Below the pieces are notes generated by a model. It saw only the letters and a list, made by a program, of their open reading frames with translations, made no database searches and was not told where the DNA came from. The translations under genes and the position numbers were made by a program. From Stratiolaelaps scimitus (taxonomy: Eukaryota > Arthropoda > Arachnida > Mesostigmata > Laelapidae): a stretch of 64,000 nucleotides of DNA. The stretch is from positions 21,142,001 to 21,206,000 of the forward strand of contig JABWDB010000004.1 in assembly GCA_019614645.1 (NCBI GenBank), written 5' to 3'. Positions 48,886-60,702 of this stretch are shown one piece after another (position 1 is the stretch's first letter; each line of letters starts with the position of its first letter).

Positions 48886-51800
48886 GTTTGTTGGCCAACC
48901 TCATAGGCATACGTTACACTGACTAGGTCCGCGTCTGGGTGGCTTCGAAAGCGAGATAGAGAAAGATGTTCGCCTGCCCTCAAAGTGAAGTCTTAGTGAT
49001 CAATACGCATTGGGCTTCACCGTCAAGTTCAAGCCGTTTCATATGCGCCCTGCGTCTGTCCACCTGAAGAATGTGATAGCGTACAATCGACAGAATTTTC
49101 TTCATTGATAATAATTCGATAGTACACAATAGATGGGCTACTATGTTCGTTGCACAATATAAGCAGCAGCGGTGGTCGAAGCACAGATCAATGAATGCAT
49201 TATTACAGAAGCTGAAATCGTTCTTGGCATTTCGATGTCGTCGTTTAAACAGGCGCCGAAGGCGAAATCCCCGAAGTCTCCGGAGCTAACCTCGGACGAC
49301 GATGACGAGATGGAGTGTGATACTTTCGCTGCGGAGAAGGAGGATACCAAACGGACATTTATCATCTTCGATACGAACGCCTACCTTCACATCTACCCGT
49401 ACTGCAAAGCCGTTCTCGAATGTGACAAAGCGAAGGTAAGCTTCGTACGCTCGCGTGCACTGCGAGTCTCTATGGCGCGGGTATGATGAGAAGGGGAGAT
49501 ATCGCTGACATAATTTCTGTCAAATCGGTTCTTGTTGGCCCTCGCTTTGTCTCTCACTATCGGGGTTTTTAGCTGGAGTTGCTCACGTACGGCCAAGATC
49601 TAAAACGAACAGTGATTGATGTGCTATACTTATTGCTTGGCTAGCTTATTGCGCTCGGGTCGGTTATTGGGCTCGACCACTGAGACTGTCTCTGTGTGCC
49701 GTGTGGCGGTTGCAGGAGGACGAAGATTTTGAAAGTATCACGATGTTCGCAATATTCATCGTGGTTCGGGAGCTTGATGCACTTTCGAAGAAGAACGCTA
49801 TGCTTCGCCAGACGGCAGTGAACGCCATCCGGCTTATACATGGCGCCCTGCAGGACCACAGTCCACGTATCGAGGGTCAGGATTTCTCGTCATCGAGGGA
49901 ACGGCTGGATGGGAGCACCGTCAACGATGACTACATTCTCAAGAGTGCTGAACTCGTTAGTAAGCGGGGTGAGTTCGATGGTAGGGCCTACGTTTGAGGC
50001 CTTGCAACCTAATTCCAATTCCTAATTCCTGCCTCTGGACTATAGGACATTGAGGAGGTCGACGCGCGCCCCCATTGGAATAAGCCAAAACGAGGCCTTA
50101 CTCCTCGTCCCGTCGAAGAACGTAGGGACAAGACGATTCGGGTGGACCAAGGATACATCTAACCTATATCTAATAGGCGTTGTCATTTCTCGTGTTTTTT
50201 TCTTCAGGTGATAAGGTGATTGTGGTGACGGACGACACGAACCTTCAGGTGAAAGTTGCCCTGATGAGGTTACAAGCTCTGAGCCTAATTGATTTCATCG
50301 CCCGCTTCCATTGGCTGTCGCCGATTGTTGCTGGAAATCTCGCAACCGATATGAAGATGATCGGCGAAGATGCCATTGCTTTGTACGTGTATATTGATTT
50401 CTCATCGCGATGTATGCAGCCTTCCATAGAGCAATGTATTCACTAAGAGCATTGTACATTGACGAATTTCATGACTAGAACGCTTCTCATCATATCACGT
50501 CAATCAGTCGGGACAAGTCACTTTGCTAGAGTTCGTCCGTTGCCAAAATGTTGTTATCCCGAATCTCATGCTGTGTGATACTCACGAGTGTCCATACACT
50601 ACCACTGTCATATGGGAATGTATGCTAAAATCGCGCTACGTGCTAAGTGACATTAATAAGCGCTAATCCTGTTTGAATGTTGCTTAATCAGATTCGCTGA
50701 GACGGTGATGACGTCGATTGTGTTGAAGGCTGCCATGGCGCAGCTATCACCAATGCCGATGGAGGAACGTCGAACGCTATTTCCGTCGAAGAAGATCGCC
50801 CCCACGTTGGCCTACATACTCAAGTATAAGCGTCTCCTTGAAGAACGGGGGGAACCGTTCGGTACGTTTTGTTCATTTTAAGCCTTGTCTAATTTTCGAT
50901 CCCATTAGGGTAAGCCTACTTTCGATACATGTACATTGTTCAGCCAGGTGTCGTGATGTCCGACACGTATGTCATTCGCGAATCTTCACACTGGTGTCGT
51001 CCGACGTCATCAACGTCGAGCAGTTTCGATGCAGTAAGCTTGTAGTAGGTGGCAACGCGAGTGGACTAATTGAACTAATTGAATTCTCGTTTCACATTGT
51101 CCGATCGGCCGTACATCGTTGGACAGCTTCGCTGAACTACGATCGAGTGTGCACTACGCTGAACGCCCTGCAGAAGTACCGCGAAATCGACTCAAAGAAT
51201 CCCGATCGTATGAAGCATTACGCTCGCTTCCTCAGTAGCGCAGCGATACTTTCGCGAAGCATAGCGGCCTTCTTTCCCAATATGCAGACCCGGGCGGATC
51301 TAATGGCGGCATTCAGCAACGCGTATCAGCATCATCTGCCGGCCAATGACCGCGTGCAGCATCAGCCACCCGAGACGATGACGAGACGGCCTCGAATGGA
51401 ACGTCAGCATATGGTGACTTCAGCGGCGCCCCTCCCGTTAGCCGAGTCCTATCCACAGAGGGTTGTTCAAAGTGGCCGAAAAACACTTCTACCGACGCCG
51501 CCGACGATGTGTCCGAATCCTTCGTCCGAGTCAGCTGTAAGTGGAGCTGCCGTTATGCATCATTCAGCTAATTCGAATACTGACCCTGCTGCGGTGGAGT
51601 CGCACACCCGGAGTTCACGTCCGGCGACGGCCGTAACCCCAATGTCTAGACAGCTGCGGCAAGGACAAGGAGGCAGGGGTCAGGAGCCGACAGCCAGGAG
51701 CGAACCGGTCGAGCCCGTCTACTTCTCGTTTTCTGAGGGTCAGAAGACCGCTGAGCCTCTGCGGCCGCCTGCTCCGCCTGCCAATCCAGCGTTAGCCAGC

Positions 51801-52400
51801 CCTGCTCGATACCTGTTCGCGGCTCCATCACCGCCAGCAAGGCAGCGGCAGGCCCCGCCGCCAGCATCAGCGGGTCCAACCGGTCCACTTCCGTCAGTGA
51901 GGAACGCCGGTGGTGGACATCAAGCAAATCCATACGCCGCCTGTCAAGAACTAATTTCGACCGACGTCTTCCAAACGGTGTATGATTATTTCCAGCAGTT
52001 TGGCACCTCAGTGTGCAACTACACGGGCAGTTGCTGCGTGAAAATGGGCGTCCGCTTCACCCTGGCGTTCACAGCGTCGGGTGCACATCTCGAGCCGTCG
52101 CTGCATGAGGTGACCGAGACGTTTGGCCAGGTTCTCCAGTCGATGAAGAGGCTACTAACAGACGCTGGCAGCACGGTGGACAATGCCAAATTGTTTCTGG
52201 AACACTCGGGCCAAGTCATGAAACTCCTTGGCAGGGCGGACGCCAATCTCGCGACGACTCTTCCAGACATTTCACCTAATGGTCTATTGCAGTTTGTCAC
52301 GGACGCGGGTGGCAAGTCCACCTTGGCCGCGGGCTACAATCAGTTTTGTGACTTTAACAATTGCCTAGAAAAATGCTGGCTTGACTTACAACAAAGATAA
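44256..52400 (+). CDS. SWT1: SWT1-like PIN-domain RNA endonuclease with exon-repeat N-terminus, complete, 16 exons
   Basis: Exons: 44256-44438, 44638-44763, 45212-45307, 45876-45962, 46312-46446, 46792-46869, 47059-47139, 47389-47493, 47804-48007, 48187-48471, 48610-48885, 49253-49435, 49716-49968, 50208-50382, 50692-50861, 50944-52400. All junctions are in phase, giving about 1297 residues (human SWT1: about 900). SWT1 is a nuclear endoribonuclease that acts in quality control of transcripts and mRNP export at nuclear pores. The PIN domain spans exons 12-14 and keeps the acidic residues in IIFDTNAYL (Asp about 592), VVRELDAL, NDDYIL and VVTDDTNL, so it looks catalytically competent. Residues 1-552 are disordered, charged and repetitive (see the repeat entry). 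The last exon codes for a helical region, a Pro/Ser-rich linker of about 200 residues, and a well-ordered C-terminal segment. The exon 16 acceptor is my least certain splice site. Confidence 0.85.
47571..47604. repeat. (CT)n microsatellite in SWT1-like intron 8
   Basis: A long pure CT run about 80 bp past the exon 8 donor. It is too far from the next acceptor (47804) to serve as its polypyrimidine tract. Confidence 0.95.
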
Positions 52401-55400
52401 TGACATTGAGGGGACAATGACAGAGCAAACAAACAGTGTCTTAATGTTGAACTTACCTAATTAAGAATAATAATAAATAAATAAACAAATAAAAACAAAC
52501 AACCAAACAAACAAACAATATACTAAAACAGTGCACGCTTGTATGTATGCGTGTGTGTACGTTGCGAATCGTCACCACCCCAGGTGAATATTTCTGGCCG
52601 ATCTTTCGGTATTTGACTGTGTAGCTGCCTGTATGGCTTGGACGAGTTGTAACACTAGTAGCTCGGAATTAGATCAGAGGAAGCGTATAAGCACAAGATG
52701 AGACAAAATATATATATATATATATTAATGGAAAGTGGATATATACGCACTTAGTTGAAGATGCCCAAGGGTACCGGGTATCGGGCGCATTGTTTATAGT
52801 AACTTGTTTCTCGTACGGACAATGCCAATGAGGACAGGACACACAGTTTGCAGGGTGTGTCTCATGAAATGGCTAAGCTTTGCGTCGATGTTCATACCGT
52901 GTTCAGTGTCTGTTCAGCTGCATCGACGAAGCATTTGTTTCCCGCGTAGTATTTCTTTTGTTATTATGTATTTATCTATCATTGCCACATATTGTAGGCC
53001 TTTCCGTGAGATGAAGTACATCTTTCCAGTTTGCTTCAGCATCGAGGCAGGCAAAACCGCATTGTTAACATTGTCACCCAAGTTATATTTCTCATCAAGT
53101 CGGCGAGAGAGTAACAGCTGGACGAGAACGTTAGAGGTCAAGGATTTGAAAGTTTGCAAAATCCGCGATTAAGAGCGATATATATGTCAAAGTAGAGACA
53201 CCGTTGCATTCGTTGGGGACCACGCTGACTGATCGTAGAGATCAGCTTTACTATTTGATCTAGCATCAGTCAAAGGCTGACAGAGGCGTACATCTGTTGT
53301 GAGATGGACGGGTCCGTTCTAACTTTCCCGTGTCCTCGTTGTAATAACACCTGGTGATGTTACCTGGTGGGGTTCTAAGCGGTGTATCGTTGTCGAAACG
53401 TCATAACTACCGAATTCACAGTCGTTGTATCGACAGAAGGAGAGAGAGAGAGGGGGAGAGAGTGTCTATTCGTCAATGTTATAGAGTAGATCTGTGCTAA
53501 ATTCGAATATATATATATATATACGTCATGGTATTGAGGGACATCTTCGTATTTAATGGTATCTAATGCTATTTTCATTTTGGCTGACTGTTCTTGGTTG
53601 ATGCTCTTTGATAAGAATGAAGAATACTTCGATATTCGTCTTTCTTCCTGAAGAGAACGAAAGTAGGTAGCGCAAAGGAGAGACGCCTTTTTCGAGACGG
53701 GCACTGATCACATTCAGTCGCAGATCATATTGACGCCCATCGGTGGAACACCACACCTAAGCCAACCGCGGTATTTCTTTGTTGCATAGCGATTGACGGC
53801 TAATTTCTCAGGATTGACCCATCAATCCAACGCCGTCTCCAATGCAACCACGCCTTTAGATAGGTTAAAAGGTTAAAGCTAATAGGCAGCGAGTGCAAAC
53901 AGTTCACCGGTGCGATCACCGGTCAATACGCAATCTTCCCAATCACAATTACTCCTACAGAAATAACGGCTTAGCAAAATGTTCCTGCAAAATATGATCA
54001 ACTAACATAACTGTATCCACAACGGACCTCATACACGCGCTGATCTAGGTGAAGACTTCATATTGTACCGACTTATAATAAATCTTTTATTGAAACTCAA
54101 CAATGGCCTATGTAGCTTCCTAACTTAGTTTATTTATATAGTTGTCACTCCATAACTTAGATCTGCACACCGCTACATTTCTCGAGCAAAAACGTGCGCG
54201 ACGTAAGTGGTTTCGCATCCAACCACGCACTGCGCATGTCCCCCCTTATCGTCACCGCCTCGCTGTGCTAGCTACCGTCGTTCGCCGAATCGTCGGCTGA
54301 CCGTCGAGTTGCCCCCTCAACTTGTAATTGCTATCGACATTATATCAGTCACGAAAAGGCACTGGTGGACAGGCCTTGATTCGACCTTCCGTACGAATCG
54401 GATCCAGTTGGCAACCTCAATGTGACTTCGTCCTTTTTTTTCTAACTTCGGTCACCGACGTTTCATTTCTTGTCAGAATTTGCAAATATTCTCACGGCTT
54501 GTTGTCAGTGATTATCGATTACGCGAGCGTTTCGCGCGAAGACGTCTCGTGATATAGCAACAAAATGGCGAAACTGCGATGACGCAGCAGCGGGCGGTAG
54601 AGTTCAATCGAGCCGACCCTCGGTGTTTGTTTGTGTCTGCGAATTGAATTTTTCTTGTGTTATCGCCTGACAGATTCCATGACAATAACAGACGCATGGG
54701 AATTGTTGGTGGAAAATCGTTCGATTGTGTTTGGCGGTGCCTCGCTGACTTCCGACAGCTGCATGATCATTTCGTCATTAATGTAATCGCCCCCTTCAAT
54801 CAGAACGTTGGTTTGCGACGAGCTCTTGAACGTCTCGTACGATGCTCGTGTTGGATTTGATCGAAGTCAGGTACAGCTAGCGTGTCCCTTTAATTATCTC
54901 AAGTTAATTATTCAATCGTTCATATATTTTTTCCAAAACCTGCTGACAACAAGGGTCCCGATAGAAACTGTGGAAGATGTCGCCGTCGTTGACCGTTCTT
55001 GTCGTGTACAGGTTATGTATGTAGATGTACATACATGACCACTGGACTCAACGTAAAGAGACCCTTCTCGCCGTGTGCGTCGCGCGTGCTAATTATTATT
55101 ACTACTACAACAACAACAATAACAACAACTACTGGTACTATCAGATACTGACACGATCGATTCTACATATTCTCCGATGCTAAACCTCTCACTGATTTGG
55201 TATACAGATTCGCCGGGATCAGCTTCCATCGAGTTGCTTAGTGTCCGACTATTGGCTCGTATGCACCTCAGCCGTGGTCGGGGCTGAGGCGACTTTTATA
55301 ATATTCGATAAGTAGATTTTATATATATATATATTTATATATATATAGAAATTCAAAGCGTAATGGCGTTGCATCCATTTTTCTATCCGATTTTTCCTTC

Positions 55401-55566
55401 ATCATCATGGCTGGTAATAATATCCTTGACATCAAGTCCTCCACGCAGCAAACACTTGATATAGGCAGCCATTTTATGTTCGACACACTACACTTTATGT
55501 TAAAACGATGCCTTTTAATGTGACACGTGTCCTCGGCCCAGCTTAGCCTCGATCGCCTCGATTCGT
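52401..55566. other. Convergent intergenic region between the SWT1-like gene and Dok
   Basis: A cluster of AATAAA motifs at 52470-52495 marks the likely 3' end of the SWT1-like transcript. A short (AT)n run lies at 52708-52727 and another at 53507-53524. Two minus-strand open frames, 52914-53159 and 53375-53704, read like ordinary protein but were not recognised and lack a convincing start. The 54.2-55.1 kb part has moderate GC and no gene seen. AT-rich runs at 55319-55347 lie in the likely Dok 3' UTR. Confidence 0.45.
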
Positions 55567-58500
55567 TCAGCACGAGCCCTGCTCAAGGGTCTCGACCGAT
55601 TCCATTCGTGTGATGATAGATATTGGATGCATGGCCTTTTGAGCTGGTGGCGGCGGAGGCGGTCCGGGCTGCGTTTTGACCACTCGGGCGTATTCGACAC
55701 CGTCACCGACGACGATGTGCTCCACGGGTGCACCACCACCATTGGACGGAGTCGCACTCATCGAACTAAGAAGTAGACTAGCGCCGCTTCCATTGTGCAG
55801 CTTTGTGGCCGTCGATGCTAGATGACTCGTGACGGGAGGGTCGGGATCGCTGATATTCGCGTAGACGGCCGTGCTACTCACTGGTGTCTGGGGTGCTGCA
55901 CACGCTCGCCCTGTCGCAAACCGCAAACAACAACAACAACAGTGACAAACAGGAACAAAATGAAAACAACGACAACGCAAATAATGATCACCAATAATGT
56001 TCAGCCCCATAGAGACAACAGGCTCAGGTGCAAATCGATCGTACGGGTGTGCTAACTAGATTCATGTGGGTATAGCTCGCAGACAGTGTTTCGTGTGAGG
56101 ACATCTTCAGCGCCGCCAATGCGGGCAGCTTTTCACGGAAGCGTATACGATGTGGCTTCCGCAGCGAAGGTGCGATTTTTGACAACTGCGATATCGGCAA
56201 CAGGGATTTACTAGGCACGCATATAAGCGGCACATTTCTGCTAGATTTATGCGTAGTAGCTCCCACGACACCGCTAGACGAAATGACACGTAGATCGATC
56301 ATGGCAAATCAATGATTTGGCCCCAAACAAATGTCAAACTGTCTGTGTGTTTTTTTTTTGTGTGTGTGCGGATGAATGGATAAAGGAAAAGGTGCTGTCT
56401 GCGCGTTCTAGTTCGGTGCTGCCGCCTAAGCAGTACCGTTTATACTGTAAGGTACTACCCATCACAACGAGAGCTAGAGCTAGCTAGCCATGGGATCTAG
56501 ATTCATTGGGCGTAAGCTGTATCTGTTTGCATCCTGATACCTCAGAATACGATGTTTGTACGAGAGCGGAGCACTGGCATCTATCAACGGCTGCTTTACA
56601 TATTCCATGAGCGCGACTTGACATATTTACCATCATTGTCTATTGCCATGCTGCTGCTGCTGCTGCCGCTCTTGTGTATGATGGGTGATCATGAATTGGT
56701 AACAAGCGCAGATCGGCCGATCGTCCCGTTTTGTTCCAGAGAGCGAATAGTGACGGTCGATCAGCTACCACCGGCTTCGTCAATTCACTTGGTGTCCCAC
56801 CCATCAACGGTTGGACACACAGGCCGAGAAGCCGGCAGGCTGGCAAGCCGATTCCACCGCTAGTGGCACCGATGTGTCAATTCTTACGTTACTATCCACA
56901 TTGTACCACTGTGCTAAGAGAGCTTAGCAGCTATGCGGATTGTCAAAGAGATAGTCTACGCTCAACTGTTTACGGGTCCTTCTTTGTGTGGCTATTGGCT
57001 GTCGCTCTGCGTTCGTGTGAGAGTGCCCATCGATCTTTGTCGAACGATGTCTATGTGATCTGCCAAAGGCTCTTCTGTGTCTCCGCTGGCCGACATCGGA
57101 GCCGAACTTGGCCGTATCCCAATTCGTACCACCCGCCACAAGATGTCCATGTGGCCCAGCACTGTCATAGGCTATATCACGTAATGGCTGTACAAAGACG
57201 AATCGGAGAAGCGAACCGCGAATCGCCCGCATAAAAGTATGGGTCACAACGATACGTATTCGGGGTACCATCATGGATTGATTGATCGATTGATTGATTG
57301 ATTGAGTGAGTTACTTGTGATGGTGTGATAAGGTGGTAGCAGTGTCACGGGATAAAGGCAAACATTTACCAAAAGTAATCGGGTCATTTTCATGCGTCGA
57401 ACTACCGCTGCTGCTCCCACTCATCTGTCGGCAGCCCTCGCAATTCTCGTCGTGGGTCACCTGGATGAGAAGTTCTCATTATTATTATTATTAGCATTCA
57501 ACATTCTGAAATTAAATTGCGCTACATCACGCAGCGTCGAATGCGTATCAGCGGGAGTCAGATTCGTATAAATGAGAAACATATAAATCTCCGAGAGAAT
57601 GCCGATCGACGACGACGACGACATCATATACAACGGATGTGGCAATAACGCGGACCACAAATGGTGTGATACACGTTAGCCGGCAACGCACCTTGTCCTT
57701 ATCGAGTGATCCACCACTGAGCTGTGCCTTGAGTCTTGACTTCCCGTGAGATTTGGCATCGTCCGTAATCGTAAATGGCCCAGTCGAGGGAGCTCCCGCT
57801 CCGACCGGTGTCGGGGCCCCTGCAGCAGCTTTCATTTGGCGCCGTTTCTCGCCGGCCAATTTCATATAGCTCGCCAAACATTCGAAAATCTTACGAACGT
57901 CCGGAGCGTCGAACGAAAATAGACCTAACATCACATTTGCAACATAAATGGCAGAACAAAAGAGCACTTTTGTGAGATGTGACTACACCTAGCATATCAG
58001 ATAGGTTCTAATTGGCAAAAACTAGCTAATGACATATATATATGCGTTAATACCATGTACTCCACCGAGGCAAAAGTCTTAAATCGGGGCTGTTAATTGA
58101 TTTCACCTCCGTCCGTCTCATGAAGCAATGCCGACAGCAGCTCTACCGTGGAAAATTTCCTTACGTCACCTAATCTTTTCCTTAAATTTTCCCGGCTGAC
58201 TCTCAGCCACCATTCAACGTTTACGGTACAACTGCTTTCGGCGTTGCTGCCTAATCTACCCAAATGTATCCGTACAATACAAAGTTATCGCTTATCAACG
58301 GAACTGCCGGGTTTTTCTATTACAACGCTTAAGTTCTCGATAAGCTCAAAGTGTTTCATGCAGATGCGCCGTTAGCGTACCTTCTCCCGATGCGCATTTG
58401 CGGCCAGCTTCGAAGCTGAAGAACCCGCTGACGATGCCGTATCTTCGGATGTACGCGTAGTGCCACTCGAAGATCGTCTTGTCCGTCTGGTCGTCGTTCG

Positions 58501-60654
58501 CGTAAAGGTTGTTCAAATCGCCGTACTTGAGAATCATCGAATCCGCCGTCAGCATAATGACGTAGTTCAGCTCTGTTGGATCCAAGCCGCACTTCTCCGA
58601 CGCCGGCGTGCTCACAAGCTAATTGATAGAGTGATTGAACAATCGATCAGATCGGTGTCAGATCAGATGTGCTGGCAATTTGTGGCTGGCAACGTCCCCA
58701 GATCGGGGGTGAGTGTTGGACGTGTGTGACGAACAACGAAGCTAACGTATACGAGATGTGCATTAATCAACCTTAAATGTTTGTTGGAATTAAATCACTT
58801 AGAGAGAGAGAGAGATATACAGCAGGGTACATCGTACATGCTTGCAACGTCACAGAACAAAACGGTCGTAGGGAGACGTACAAAATACGTGATACCGTTA
58901 AATTGCGTCAGGTGAGGATATAGAACCGTTGGGTGGAGGCTTCGCTAGAAGAAAACTCTACCATTGAAGAAAGCTTACGACCTGATTATCCGAACGTTTA
59001 GAAACCAACTTGAAATAATGGGTGCACATCGCTATGTGAGTGTATCATGGTACTACCTTCACGCAGAACGTGTCGTCGACAGCTCCGTAGAGGTCGTTCT
59101 CCTTAACAGCGTATCCGTTGGGTTTGCTGCTGCTGTTGTTGTTGTTATTGTTGTTGCTGCTATTGTTCATGTTGTCGCTTTGTTGTGCGTTTGAGTTGTT
59201 GTTGTTGTTGCTGCTGCTGTTGTTGTGCATGATATTTTGGTTCTTATCTGGGAACGCCACCTTCCTTATCCGGTCCACCCAGTCCTGGAGGTCGACAAGG
59301 CTCTCAGCACGCAGCTGGACGCTCCGTTTCGTCGTCGTTATCTGCGTAATGACAAGTAACAAAAAGCAGCCCTCGAATTTTGCAGCACCGGATTTTTTTT
59401 CCTCGAATTTTGGTCATACACCGGAGCAACGGTAACCGTTTACGAAAGCGAGAAAGAGTTTACGAGAACGAAAAACAATCCCAAGTAGCATTCACTAACT
59501 ATGATCTATGTATGTATGATGTATGAAATACTCAAATCATCGGGACCAGAATTATCGCTATTGCTGCGCGGTCGGATAAAATCTCCTGGCCAAATCAATG
59601 CTTGCTCAAGTGAATTAAAATATAATCCAGTAAACCTCAAATTTATATCACGTTACAGGAGTATACAGTACATGGAAGAAACGGCGAAAATCGGCCACCA
59701 GCTGATGTGCTCATAAGATGGCATTAAAAGTATGAACCTAAGTCATGAGCGGACACGAAAATGGAAATAAAAAAGAAAACTAACTAACTTGAAGAGCTAG
59801 TCATTTCGACTATTATATAATCTTATGCTTATCTCTGTGGTCTGCTTAGCCAGCAGTGTTATATAGTGTATATACACCTAAACCAAAACACTCCAGCCAC
59901 TTGGTCTGTTCTTGCTTTGAATTCCTGCTATCAGTTACACGCTGGCAACGCCAACGTATTCAACTGCAGATGATACAGTCGCTGTCTGCACCGGCAGAGG
60001 GTGGCATGGCAAAGCTGAATGCATCGTCATCGACGAAGACTCACGCCACAATCTACTATGTATATGTCTACGCAGGAGTGGCAGTCGAAGTATCCGCGTC
60101 GGTTTTGTCGGCTCGACAGAGCGGGCCGAGCCCAGAGCGAGGGGACGCGATGCATTTGGTTATCGCGCGCTGTTACCCGCTGGTCATGTCACCCAACGTA
60201 GGCAGTGACGAACCGTGTCATGCAGCTGGGTGCCGAAGTGGTGATACCTCTGGTGTGAATTGGTGTTGACTGTGCGAGGATGTCACCTATACGGACGGCC
60301 GAGCTGCCGTTGCAATTATAATGTAATGATGGCGTGGGGCTGTGTGGGGACCCATTAGCAGTCGAGCTGCCGTCGAAATCAAGTTGCGAAGTTGGAGTTG
60401 GTAGCAATGCGTGCATGGCCTCACAACGATTGAACACCTGACAACCGGGTCTCGGGCTGAGTGGACAGGGAGGTCCTGCTCATGAAGAGTTCGGTTAGTG
60501 GAGCGACGCCCCACAAATGTGAGATGTGTCCACCTTGAATATATATATATATACATAGTTTGTATGGAAAACTCTGAGCAGGGCTGGCAATTCAATAGGC
60601 TTTGTTTTCTCTGGCGCGGTGGTGACCGCTTTTGAATAAACGTGGGAATATATC

Positions 60655-60702
<48 letters not shown>

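Noticed and set aside
56731..57274. Additional Dok exon in intron 6
   Set aside because: The minus frame needs phase 0, while the flanking exons join in phase 1 and read cleanly without it.
60189..60437. Extra exon within the Dok PH domain
   Set aside because: The PH domain joins smoothly from VFEV to ITTTKRSVQL; inserting this Ser/Pro-rich frame would break it.
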